Of a stretch of 16,248 bases of DNA, positions 7,193-14,461 are shown one piece after another (within the stretch, counting starts at the first letter, position 1; the number at the start of each line of letters is the position of its first letter). Source of the stretch: an uncultured Bacteroidales bacterium (GTDB lineage: Bacteria > Bacteroidota > Bacteroidia > Bacteroidales > P3). Where the stretch lies: contig CAMWTX010000013.1 of NCBI GenBank assembly GCA_947177315.1, forward strand, positions 1-16,248, in the 5' to 3' direction. The notes under the pieces are model-generated. The model ran no database searches. It was not told the DNA's origin and saw only the letters and a program-made list of their open reading frames with translations. The position numbers and the translations under genes are program-made.

Positions 7193-7381
7193 GGTTTGGT
7201 TATGGAGCGGTTTCTGCCGGCTCGTCTGTTTTGTTGATAAGTTGTTCACGTTAAAATCCGGGGCGCGGGTATAAAATGCGGGCTGTTTTGTATTTTCGCA
7301 TATCGTGTGGTTTATTTTCGCATGATACAGCAAGTTGTTAATAATCAGAAATAACATACAGAGAGCGATTTTACAGCGAAG
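7193..7381 (+). promoter_or_regulatory. Leader and tandem promoter-like boxes before the DUF3127 gene
   Basis: The 189-nt gap contains two identical copies of TATTTTCGCAT at 7291-7301 and 7313-7323, 22 nt apart. Each contains TATTTTCG, one mismatch from TAnnTTTG. A TTTG at 7287-7290 is 22 nt before the second box and could be its -33 element. An in-frame mini-ORF (ATG 7322, MIQQVVNNQK, TAA 7352-7354) precedes the DUF3127 frame. Confidence 0.5.
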
Positions 7382-7777
7382 TTGATTCAGATCAACGAAC
7401 CCGTTACGGGCGAAGGCAAGAACGGCACGTGGAAAAGACAGGAATTTATTTTTGAAACCGAAAGCCAGTATCCGCGCAAGATTTGCGTTTCGGTGTGGGG
7501 CGACCGCGCCATTCAGGATCCGAGCATCATGCAGATAGGTAATGTATTGAACGTGGCGTTCGATTTGGAAAGCCGCGAATACAACGGACGTTGGTACACC
7601 GATGTCCGTCCTTGGCGCATCACCTTGCCCGGTGCCGCTGCCGCGCCGCAAGCCGGTTATCAGGCCGCTCCTGCACCTGCACCCGCTCCCGGTGCCGCAC
7701 CTGCCGCCGCTCCCGTGGCTCCTGAGTTCCCCGCCGCACCCGCCGGGGGGGATGAGGTGGACGACCTGCCGTTCTAA
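7382..7777 (+). CDS. DUF3127 single-domain OB-like protein
   Basis: The product is about 131 residues. It matches the small Bacteroidota-specific DUF3127 family: TWKRQEFIFETESQYPRKICVSVWGDR, SFDIESRE-like VAFDLESREYNGRWYTDVRPWRI in shorter overlapping blocks, then a flexible Ala/Pro-rich linker and a DDLPF tail. The linker plus acidic DDLPF end resembles single-stranded DNA-binding protein tails, so a DNA-related role is plausible but is inference. There is no in-frame ATG or GTG: after the TAA at 7352-7354 the only standard start codon is TTG 7382, which cuts into the first predicted strand. The codons before it (ESDFTAK) fit the family N-terminus, with ACA at 7358-7360 where a Met would be expected. 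The protein identity is firm; the start is not. Confidence 0.8.
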   Translation: MIQINEPVTGEGKNGTWKRQEFIFETESQYPRKICVSVWGDRAIQDPSIMQIGNVLNVAFDLESREYNGRWYTDVRPWRITLPGAAAAPQAGYQAAPAPAPAPGAAPAAAPVAPEFPAAPAGGDEVDDLPF

Positions 7778-7796
7778 GCTTCTTGCCGCGCATAAA

Positions 7797-7830
7797 AAAC
7801 GCCCTGTACTCATCGAGATACAGGGCGTTT
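7797..7830. terminator. Bidirectional terminator between DUF3127 and the division-protein operon
   Basis: A 12-bp perfect stem (7797-7808 and 7819-7830) with a 10-nt loop is flanked by AAAAAA on the left and TTTCTTTT on the right. It serves the two convergent transcripts. Confidence 0.85.
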
Positions 7831-7846
7831 CTTTTATCCCGTCGGC

Positions 7847-8170
7847 TTATTCCTCAAACAGGTAGATATCCTCGTTGTCTTTCTTCATCAGGTAGTTTTC
7901 CCTGCCGTAGGTCTCCACAAAATCAAGGTCGGACTTGAATTTCTGAATGGCCTGTTCGTTTTTCTCAATCTCTTTCCGGTAAAAATCCCGTCGGCGCTTG
8001 AGTTCGCGCAGTTCGCGGTGGGTGCGGATCTGGTTCTGCACCGTGTTGGGCGAAAGGAAAAAAATCCAAAGGATGAACAACAGCGTAACAATCGCGTAGT
8101 TGCGGTAAGGGCTTTTCCAAAAACGCACCAAGGCATCCGATATTTTTATGTAGGTTTTACGCAGGCTCAT
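7847..8170 (-). CDS. FtsB/DivIC-like septum formation protein
   Basis: The 107-residue protein has a short basic cytoplasmic N-terminus, one membrane segment (YAIVTLLFILWIFFLS, about residues 26-41) and a charged coiled coil (about 48-85) followed by YGRENYLMKKDNEDIYLFEE. The Arg-Glu-x-Tyr-x-Met-Lys pattern after the coiled coil is characteristic of FtsB/DivIC, which links FtsL and FtsQ/DivIB in the divisome. It is the last gene of the operon; its ATG at 8170 overlaps the end of the GH3 gene by 14 nt. An ATG at 8209 would extend it by 13 residues and overlap by 53 nt, which I consider less likely. Confidence 0.85.
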   Translation of the reverse strand: MSLRKTYIKISDALVRFWKSPYRNYAIVTLLFILWIFFLSPNTVQNQIRTHRELRELKRRRDFYRKEIEKNEQAIQKFKSDLDFVETYGRENYLMKKDNEDIYLFEE

Positions 8171-9683
8171 GGTTTTTCCGGAATGCGAAGTTAAGTATTT
8201 CATCGGCATACTGCCGGTCGTTGCTCAGCCGGGGAACCTTGTGCTGGCCGCCCAGCTTGCCCTTGTCTTTCAGCCATGCGTAAAACGTTCCTTCGGGCAG
8301 GGAAACGATTTCAGGCATCTTTAAAATCAAGTTGTTGTAGCGTTTGGCGCCGTAGTCGGAGTTGAGTTCCTTCAGCTTGCGGTCCAAAATATCGGTAAAC
8401 ACCGCCATGTCCGCCGGCTTGCGCTTGAATTCAACGAGCCACTGATGGCGCGCGCAGTTGTCGGAATCCAGAAATACGGGAGCCACCGTGTATTCGTTGA
8501 TTTCCGATTGGGTTTGGGCACAGGCATCCGCCAAGGCGTGGTCGGCGTTATCCACAATCAGTTCCTCGCCGAAGGTGTTGATGAAATGCCTCGTGCGTCC
8601 GCTGATTTTGAACAGGTAAGGCCGGGTGGAGGTAAACACGACGGTGTCGCCTATCAGATACCGCCACAGGCCGGCATTGGTGGAAATGACGAGCGCGTAT
8701 TGCTTTCCCGTTTCCACTTGCCCGATGCCTATCGTTCGGGGATGAGGTTTGCCGAACTCTTCCATCGGCATGAATTCGTAATAGACCCCGTAGTCCAGCA
8801 TCAGCAACAGGTCGCTGCCGTTGCCGTATTGAATGCCGAAAAAGCCTTCCGAAGCGTTGTAGGTTTCCCAAAAGCGGCAGTCCTCGCCCAAGAGTTTCTT
8901 AAGCGGCTGCGCGTAGGGCAGGAAACTTACCCCGCCGTGTACGAACACTTCAAAGTTCGGCCAAATCTCGCGTATGGATTCCTTGCCGGAAAGTGCAAGC
9001 ACTTTTTCGAGCAGAAGCATGACCCAAGACGGCACACCCAAAATGCTCCGTATATCCTGGCGGAGCGTGGTTTGTGCCATCAGGCGCAGTTTGCTTTCCC
9101 ATTCATCCATCAAGGCGATGCTCCGTCTGGGAGTGCGGCGCAGTTCCGCCCAAAAGGGCAGTTGCGAAGTGATGATGGCCGATACATCGCCGCAACAGAT
9201 GTTGGGATTGGATTTCCAGGGGTGCAGGCTGCCGCCCATCGAAATGTTCTGCCCCGAAAACACGCCGCTTTTTGGGTTGGCTTGCAGGTAGAGGGCAAAA
9301 AGGTCGCGGCCGCCTTTGTAATGGCATTGCAGGAGTGCCTGCCGGCTTACCGGAATGTATTTGCTTTGGGCGCCGGTCGTGCCCGATGATTTTGAGAAAA
9401 ATTTGATTTTTTCGTTCCAGAGCAGATGGTGTTCTCCTTGCATGAGCCGTTCCACATGAGGCTGTAATTCCTGATAGGAAACCACCGGCACGTTTTGGCT
9501 GAACTGTTCGGCGGAACGGATGCCGCCGAAGCCGAATTTTTTTCCGTATTCGGTGTGCGCGCCCTGGGCGAGTAAATACGACAATTGCTCCCGTTGTATA
9601 TCTTCCGCATGGACGGCAAAATCGTCGATTTCCCGTAACCGTTTGCGCATCAGGCGCAGATAAAAGGAATCGATAAGAGCCAT
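8157..9683 (-). CDS. GH3-family acyl-acid amido synthetase
   Basis: This 508-residue protein matches the GH3 auxin-responsive promoter family, enzymes of the ANL adenylating fold that in plants join jasmonate, auxin or benzoates to amino acids. Visible markers are the nucleotide loop SKSSGTTGAQSK (97-108), YNASEGFFGIQ (adenylate-binding), LMLDYGVYYEFMP, STNAGLWRYLIGDTVVF, and the hinge region SGRTRHFINTFGEELI with the conserved GEEL. Bacterial homologues are widespread in Bacteroidota; I know of no established substrate for them. It sits between an LptF/LptG-type permease (7 nt gap) and a division protein (14 nt overlap), so a tie to envelope lipid or wall metabolism is inferred from position only. 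The start at ATG 9683 is the only one consistent with the family N-terminus. Confidence 0.87.
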   Translation of the reverse strand: MALIDSFYLRLMRKRLREIDDFAVHAEDIQREQLSYLLAQGAHTEYGKKFGFGGIRSAEQFSQNVPVVSYQELQPHVERLMQGEHHLLWNEKIKFFSKSSGTTGAQSKYIPVSRQALLQCHYKGGRDLFALYLQANPKSGVFSGQNISMGGSLHPWKSNPNICCGDVSAIITSQLPFWAELRRTPRRSIALMDEWESKLRLMAQTTLRQDIRSILGVPSWVMLLLEKVLALSGKESIREIWPNFEVFVHGGVSFLPYAQPLKKLLGEDCRFWETYNASEGFFGIQYGNGSDLLLMLDYGVYYEFMPMEEFGKPHPRTIGIGQVETGKQYALVISTNAGLWRYLIGDTVVFTSTRPYLFKISGRTRHFINTFGEELIVDNADHALADACAQTQSEINEYTVAPVFLDSDNCARHQWLVEFKRKPADMAVFTDILDRKLKELNSDYGAKRYNNLILKMPEIVSLPEGTFYAWLKDKGKLGGQHKVPRLSNDRQYADEILNFAFRKNHEPA

Positions 9684-9690
9684 CGTGTTT

Positions 9691-10767
9691 TTATTTGGGA
9701 GCGATTCGAATCAGATAAGCCGTAACCAAACCGTAGATGACAATCGGCAGGAAGGCCGCCGCCCAGACGGGCATAGTTCCCGAAGTGGCGAAAACCTTCG
9801 ACATCTGCATAAAAAGGATAAAGGTGAACGCCAAGGTAATTCCCACCGCCAGATTCTTTCCGATGCCGCGCCGGGTCTTGTTGGAGGAAAGCGAAAGCCC
9901 CATCAGGGTAAGTATCACGGCCGAAAGCGGATGCAGGAAACGTTGCAGGAGTTCGTAGCGGTAATAGACCACCAGATTGCTTCCGCGCAGTTTCTCTTTT
10001 TTTATCAAGTGGTTCAGTTCCTTGAAATTTTGTTCATCCACCTTGATGTAATCGGCGGCGAAATCCAAGGGACGGATATCCATATCCATTTCCGTGCGGT
10101 AACCCGATTCCACCTGTTCTCCGTGTTCATCCAGGATACGGTTCACGTAATCGGTCAGTTTCCATACCTGGTTTGCCGAATCAAAGCGGATATTGCGCGC
10201 GCTCAGTTTTTCGAGCAAGCGGTTGTTTTCGATTTTTTCGCGCGTAAAACGGTAGCCCACGTCGGAATGGTTGTCGAAACTTTCCACGTAGTAATACGTG
10301 TTGCTGTCGAACTGGATATGGATATTGGAATTGGAGTTCTGGTAAGGTTTCTTTACGTACGTGCGTTCAAATGCAATACGGTCTTTGTTTACATCGGGTA
10401 TCACAAAATGGGCCAGCACCAGGTTGAGCGAACCGATAAGCAGGGCGCAGAGGATATAGGGAACCATGAGCCGGCGGTAACTGATGCCCGAACTCAATAT
10501 GGGAACGATCTCGGTGTTCTGCGCCATGCGGGAGGTAAAGAAGATAACGGCGATAAAGATGAACAGCGAGCTGAACATATTGATGAAATACGGAATGAAG
10601 TTCACGTAATAATCGAATACGATGGCTTTCAGAGGCGCGTCCCTTTCGAGGAAACTATCCAGCTTCTCGGAAATGTCGAATACCACCACAATAATGATAA
10701 TCAGTCCGATAGAAGCAAAAAAAGAGCCAAGGAACTTCTTGATGATGTACCAGTCTATCTTACGCAT
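9691..10767 (-). CDS. LptF/LptG-type lipopolysaccharide export permease
   Basis: The 358-residue protein is a YjgP/YjgQ-family membrane subunit. Three membrane segments (about 11-31, 54-78, 101-122) precede a roughly 140-residue soluble periplasmic domain (about 123-265) and three more segments (about 280-295, 306-325, 333-353). This 3+domain+3 layout is that of LptF and LptG, which with LptB extract lipopolysaccharide from the inner membrane and hand it to LptC. SSGISYRRLM (92-101) matches the cytoplasmic coupling-helix region. I cannot tell F from G; Bacteroidota usually have both at separate loci. It lies 12 nt after the GT2-like gene and 7 nt before the GH3 gene in one operon. Confidence 0.9.
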   Translation of the reverse strand: MRKIDWYIIKKFLGSFFASIGLIIIIVVVFDISEKLDSFLERDAPLKAIVFDYYVNFIPYFINMFSSLFIFIAVIFFTSRMAQNTEIVPILSSGISYRRLMVPYILCALLIGSLNLVLAHFVIPDVNKDRIAFERTYVKKPYQNSNSNIHIQFDSNTYYYVESFDNHSDVGYRFTREKIENNRLLEKLSARNIRFDSANQVWKLTDYVNRILDEHGEQVESGYRTEMDMDIRPLDFAADYIKVDEQNFKELNHLIKKEKLRGSNLVVYYRYELLQRFLHPLSAVILTLMGLSLSSNKTRRGIGKNLAVGITLAFTFILFMQMSKVFATSGTMPVWAAAFLPIVIYGLVTAYLIRIAPK

Positions 10768-10779
10768 CTGCAGGATGGG

Positions 10780-11949
10780 TTAAATGCCGAGGCGACGTTT
10801 GCCCCGTTGCTTGCCAAACACAAGCGCCAGTTGCAAAGGTAGGTATAAAATCGCATACAGCGGCAGGCAGATCCAAAGCAGACCGGCACGCAAGGCATTG
10901 GCCGCACGTTGCATGAAAATGCTTTGCAATACGAATTTAATCAACACGATGCCGCAAAAAACAACGAACCACAGCGGAAACTGCGGGTAATAGCCTTGCA
11001 GGAAGCGGTAGCAGAAATAAGCGGCCCCCCCTGCCAGAAACAAGTAAAAGAGGGGGATAAGCGCACGGTAGGTCTTGACTTCCCGTTTGATGGAAGAGGG
11101 TTCGCTGTAGAGCGTGTTGAGGTATTGGCGTTCGTGCTTGAGCACCGAAGCCAGGCCGAACCTGCCCGTATAGCGCACTTCCGCTTCGGGCGCCAGCTGC
11201 ACGCTCGCTTCTTCCCCTTTTTCGAGATGGGGACGCAGGCGGTCGAACATGCCCGTGTTGAGGGCGTAGATATCGGAATAGCCTTGGTGTTCGAGAAAGA
11301 AATCCTTGCGGTAGGCAATCAGTGCGTGATGCCCTGCGAACGGCTTGCCCTTGACGGCGAACCCGATGTATTGCATGGCGGTTTCCGCAATGCGGTAGTT
11401 CAAAAAGGAGCAAAGCCCGCCTTTTTTCTCGGTGTGCACGGGATGCCCGATAACCACATTGGTTTGGGGGCTGAACGCCGCCTGTATGTAGTCGATGCAG
11501 TGTTCATCGGTAGGGCGGAAACGCGGGTCGGAAACGATAACGTATTCGTTCAAGGCCGACTTGACGCCGATCGAAAGCGAAAATTTCTGTTCGTCGAAAA
11601 AGTTGATGCTCTGATTGGCATTGATTAGCTTTAATCTATCGTAACGCCGGGCAAAATCCCGAAGCAGGCCGGCTACATCCTCATCGGAGCTTTCGTAAAC
11701 TACAATCACCTCGAAATCAGGATATTTTTGTTCCAGCCAAAAAGTGAGGTTCTTTTTGAGCATCTCGTATTGGTTCTTGCCCGACAGCACCACGGAAACA
11801 GGCTTTTTCTCGTTTTGCGGCATCGGCGAAGAAAATTTGGCGATCCCTGCATACGCGCATACGTAGAAACGAACGAACAGCACGGCCCAAACCAGCAGTC
11901 CCGCCGATAACAGCCATTCCAATATATCAAGGTGATAGTAGAGTTCCAT
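10780..11949 (-). CDS. GT2-like membrane glycosyltransferase with altered catalytic motifs
   Basis: The 389-residue protein has an N-terminal membrane segment (about 10-34), a GT-A fold (about 50-270) and three C-terminal membrane segments (about 296-316, 326-345, 355-377). VSVVLSGKNQYEMLKKNL and LEQKYPDFEVIVVYESSDED are the usual GT2 opening strands. The metal-binding DxD region reads SDPRFRP at 140-146, keeping Asp141 and having Arg143 in place of the second Asp. The expected catalytic Glu-Asp-Asp segment reads NTGMFDR (231-237). HERQY (272-276) lies where QxxRW is expected. It may therefore be catalytically changed or inactive. It is the first gene of the operon with the permease, GH3 and DivIC-like genes, and its position suggests envelope glycan work. 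Confidence 0.82.
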   Translation of the reverse strand: MELYYHLDILEWLLSAGLLVWAVLFVRFYVCAYAGIAKFSSPMPQNEKKPVSVVLSGKNQYEMLKKNLTFWLEQKYPDFEVIVVYESSDEDVAGLLRDFARRYDRLKLINANQSINFFDEQKFSLSIGVKSALNEYVIVSDPRFRPTDEHCIDYIQAAFSPQTNVVIGHPVHTEKKGGLCSFLNYRIAETAMQYIGFAVKGKPFAGHHALIAYRKDFFLEHQGYSDIYALNTGMFDRLRPHLEKGEEASVQLAPEAEVRYTGRFGLASVLKHERQYLNTLYSEPSSIKREVKTYRALIPLFYLFLAGGAAYFCYRFLQGYYPQFPLWFVVFCGIVLIKFVLQSIFMQRAANALRAGLLWICLPLYAILYLPLQLALVFGKQRGKRRLGI

Positions 11950-11993
11950 AAGGAAAGTTTTGCTGCGCTTGACCCGGAAAGAGCCAAGAGATA

Positions 11994-12001
11994 CAAAGTT
12001 A
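11994..12001 (-). promoter_or_regulatory. Candidate -7 box for the GT2-permease-GH3-DivIC operon
   Basis: On the minus strand TAACTTTG matches TAnnTTTG exactly, 44 nt upstream of the ATG at 11949. It would start the four-gene operon with a leader of about 40 nt. No clear -33 element is seen. Confidence 0.5.
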
Positions 12002-12021
12002 AAAGAAAGTTTCGGAATATT

Positions 12022-12029
12022 TACCTTTG
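12022..12029 (+). promoter_or_regulatory. Candidate -7 box for tgt
   Basis: TACCTTTG matches TAnnTTTG exactly, 45 nt before the tgt ATG. It lies back to back with the minus-strand box at 11994-12001, so the two upstream elements would overlap. Confidence 0.5.
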
Positions 12030-12074
12030 CAACTTCAAATCCTTCATAAGAAAGGGTGTCAATAAGGTAACGAT

Positions 12075-13211
12075 ATGCAGTTTGAGGTTCAGGCCAAAGA
12101 TAGCCGCAGCAAAGCGCGGGCCGGAGAAATCACCACCGACCACGGCAAGATACAGACCCCCATTTTCATGCCCGTGGGTACGGTAGGCTCGGTAAAGGCG
12201 GTGCAGGCCGTCGATTTGGTAAAGGATGTAAAGGCGCAGATTATACTGGGCAATACGTATCATCTCTATCTCCGTCCGGGATTGGACATTATCCGGAAAG
12301 CCGGCGGAATACAGAAGTTCAACGCCTGGAACCGCCCCATGCTTACCGACAGCGGCGGTTTCCAAGTGTATTCGTTGGCCGGAACACGCAAGATAAACGC
12401 CGAAGAAGGCGTGGAGTTCCGCTCCCATATAGACGGCTCCAAGCATCTTTTCACGCCCGAAAAGGTAATGGACATAGAACGCTGTATCGGCGCCGACATC
12501 ATGATGGCTTTTGACGAATGCACGCCTTACCCCTGCGAATACGGCTACGCCAAGAAGTCGATGGATATGACCCATAAGTGGTTGGACCGCTGCGTGAAAC
12601 GCTTTACCGAAACGGAGCCTTTATACGGCTACAGCCAGACCTTGTTTCCTATCGTGCAGGGCAGTGTCTATGCCGATTTGCGCAAAGTTTCGGCACAGAA
12701 GGCCGCTTCGGTGGAAGTGGCGGGCGGCTGCGCCATCGGCGGTCTTTCGGTGGGGGAACCCAAGGAAATCATGTACGAGCTCACCGAACTGGTCTGCGAT
12801 ATCCTGCCGCAGAACAAGCCCCGTTACCTGATGGGGGTGGGAACGCCCGAAAACATCTTGGAAGGTATCGCCCAAGGGGTGGATATGTTCGATTGCGTGA
12901 TGCCGACCCGCAACGGGCGCAACGCGATGCTGTTCACCAAAAACGGCATCATGAACATGAAGAACAAGAAATGGGCGGACGATTTCTCGCCCATCGAAGA
13001 AGATGGCGCCAGCTATGTGGATACCCTCTATACAAAAGCCTACCTGCGGCATCTTTTCCACGCCCAGGAACATCTGGCGGCCATGATCGCCAGCCTGCAC
13101 AACCTGGCCTTTTACCTTTGGCTGGTGGGGCAGGCGCGCGAACATATCCTCTCCGGCGACTATCTGTCTTGGAAAAACACGATGGTGGAACAGGTGATGC
13201 GGCGCCTATAA
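12075..13211 (+). CDS. tgt: tRNA-guanine transglycosylase (Tgt), zinc-cysteine-free variant
   Basis: This 378-residue enzyme exchanges guanine-34 for the queuosine precursor in tRNAs with GUN anticodons. Hallmarks are FMPVGTVGSVKA, LTDSGGFQ with Asp92, MMAFDEC with Asp147, IGGLSVGE, YLMGVGTPE and MFDCVMPTRNGRNA with the nucleophile Asp273. Bacterial Tgt normally binds zinc through CxCxxC plus a His in IHNL. Here the three Cys positions are Gly311, Ser313 and Asp316 in the segment before YTKAYLRHL, while the His remains as His342. The catalytic residues are intact, so I expect activity with a metal-free or differently stabilised subdomain. Start ATG 12075 gives the standard MQFEVQAKD. The gene overlaps the convergent chorismatase-like gene by 6 nt at its stop and diverges from the GT2 operon. 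Confidence 0.93.
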   Translation: MQFEVQAKDSRSKARAGEITTDHGKIQTPIFMPVGTVGSVKAVQAVDLVKDVKAQIILGNTYHLYLRPGLDIIRKAGGIQKFNAWNRPMLTDSGGFQVYSLAGTRKINAEEGVEFRSHIDGSKHLFTPEKVMDIERCIGADIMMAFDECTPYPCEYGYAKKSMDMTHKWLDRCVKRFTETEPLYGYSQTLFPIVQGSVYADLRKVSAQKAASVEVAGGCAIGGLSVGEPKEIMYELTELVCDILPQNKPRYLMGVGTPENILEGIAQGVDMFDCVMPTRNGRNAMLFTKNGIMNMKNKKWADDFSPIEEDGASYVDTLYTKAYLRHLFHAQEHLAAMIASLHNLAFYLWLVGQAREHILSGDYLSWKNTMVEQVMRRL

Positions 13212-14312
13212 CGCCCAGTCCGTTTCGATTTCTATCAAAAGATTGTTCCGGCACACGTCGGCGAATACGACGGTGCACACACAGTCTTGGGGATAAGCCT
13301 GGCGGAAGATACGCACGGCTTCATCCGGATTCTGACCTCTTTTTACGTAAAGGCGGGCGCGGCGGCAGCGTGCGGCGGGCATGTTTTCCAGTAGATCGCC
13401 GATAAACCGCAGGGTATTGGCGGTCTGTTGGCGGATATCGTTCAGGTCAACGGTTTCTTCTCCCCTGATGGATGCCGTTCCGGAAATCATGGCGATGCCG
13501 CCGTTTGGGGACAACAGGCAACGGCCGCGTTCGAAAAGGGGCGCGTTTTTGGCGGCGAGCACCACGCTTTCGCCCACCAGAACATTGTCTTGATAGCGGT
13601 AGGCATCTTTCTGAACCGCACTCCGTATGGGCAGGTTGCGCACGGTATCGGAGTCTGACTTGACGGCCACGAAGTCAATGCAGATGTCGGAGCAGTCCAT
13701 GCCGATGCCGGTGGCGGCGGGATACTGTTCCCTGTTTTGTTTCCGTTGGTAATAGACGGCTCGTATGTCGTTAAAGTACTGGTAATTTTGAATGTTTTTG
13801 CCGTTTACAACGTTTTCTTCCAAGATGTTCCCCACATAATTCCATTGGCGAAAAATATCATCGTAGGTAAAACCGAAGCCTTCCAGCAAGGCGGAGAGTT
13901 TTTCAAAAGAAGTTTCGGCGGATGCCGCCACAAAGCCGGAACTCCAAAGTTCGGTGATGCCATTCTGCGTAATCAGCACGTGCGGCAGGTCTTCCACCGA
14001 AAGAAAACGGCAATTTTCGCTTTCCTGCACGCACCATATCTCGGCCAGCAAAGGGCTCTTATCTACGGGAGGCTGCACCACGGCGGTAAGGGCAGGTGTC
14101 TGCTGCGGCAAGGCATTTTCCGAAAGCCGAATCAGATGCTTTTGGTACATTGCCAACCCTTCGGCAGGAATCTCCGCCAAGGCCACATAAACCTTGATGG
14201 GCGTCAGCTTACCGGCCTTGAGGGTTTGCAGATAGGCAAGCAAACCGGCTTCCGCTTGGGCGAGAGCCGTTCCGGGCTTGGAAAAATAGGCGTGATACAG
14301 TTTCGGTGTCAT
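13206..14312 (-). CDS. Chorismatase-like (FkbO/Hyg5-type) RidA-related protein
   Basis: The 368-residue protein resembles chorismatases of the FkbO/Hyg5 type, which hydrolyse chorismate to a dihydroxycyclohexadiene or hydroxybenzoate product. Supporting motifs are RQWNYVGNI (155-163), YQYFNDIRAVYY, YPAATGIGMD (197-206), ISGTASIRGEETV (276-288) in the RidA-like half, and a C-terminal RNNLLIEIETD with acidic residues where the family has its catalytic Glu. The family has an N-terminal half related to, but divergent from, the RidA-like C-terminal half. A plain RidA-domain protein of unknown function is the alternative. No other aromatic-biosynthesis gene is adjacent, so a pathway cannot be named. 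It is transcribed alone, converging with tgt (6-nt overlap) and divergent from the secreted protein gene. Confidence 0.65.
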   Translation of the reverse strand: MTPKLYHAYFSKPGTALAQAEAGLLAYLQTLKAGKLTPIKVYVALAEIPAEGLAMYQKHLIRLSENALPQQTPALTAVVQPPVDKSPLLAEIWCVQESENCRFLSVEDLPHVLITQNGITELWSSGFVAASAETSFEKLSALLEGFGFTYDDIFRQWNYVGNILEENVVNGKNIQNYQYFNDIRAVYYQRKQNREQYPAATGIGMDCSDICIDFVAVKSDSDTVRNLPIRSAVQKDAYRYQDNVLVGESVVLAAKNAPLFERGRCLLSPNGGIAMISGTASIRGEETVDLNDIRQQTANTLRFIGDLLENMPAARCRRARLYVKRGQNPDEAVRIFRQAYPQDCVCTVVFADVCRNNLLIEIETDWAL

Positions 14313-14324
14313 AGTTTACGGGGG

Positions 14325-14332
14325 CTAAGTTA
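14325..14332 (-). promoter_or_regulatory. Weak candidate -7 box for the chorismatase-like gene
   Basis: On the minus strand TAACTTAG is one mismatch from TAnnTTTG, about 12 nt upstream of the ATG at 14312. The spacing leaves almost no leader, so this is tentative. Confidence 0.3.
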
Positions 14333-14346
14333 CGTTTATTTACGGA

Positions 14347-14379
14347 CTTGATTTTATTTACAGAAAATCAGTATATTTG
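14347..14379 (+). promoter_or_regulatory. Promoter of the large secreted-protein gene
   Basis: TATATTTG (14372-14379) matches the Bacteroidota -7 box exactly, and CTTG (14347-14350) lies 21 nt before it, near the expected -33 spacing. It predicts transcription from about 14386 and a leader of about 75 nt before the ATG at 14462. Confidence 0.6.
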
Positions 14380-14461
14380 TTGGTGTGTTCCTTGTCAGGG
14401 ATAGAGGCTTGGGGGACAACTCCATTAGGACAACAAAAAGCGATTAAGCAATAGTAGATTT

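Noticed and set aside
9685..10842. 385-codon plus-strand frame over the LptF/LptG-type gene
   Set aside because: The minus-strand protein shows full membrane topology and operon spacing; the plus-strand translation is His/Gln/Val-rich noise.
12578..13405. 275-codon plus-strand frame overlapping tgt and the chorismatase-like gene
   Set aside because: Arg/Gly-rich out-of-frame translation of tgt with no domain signature.
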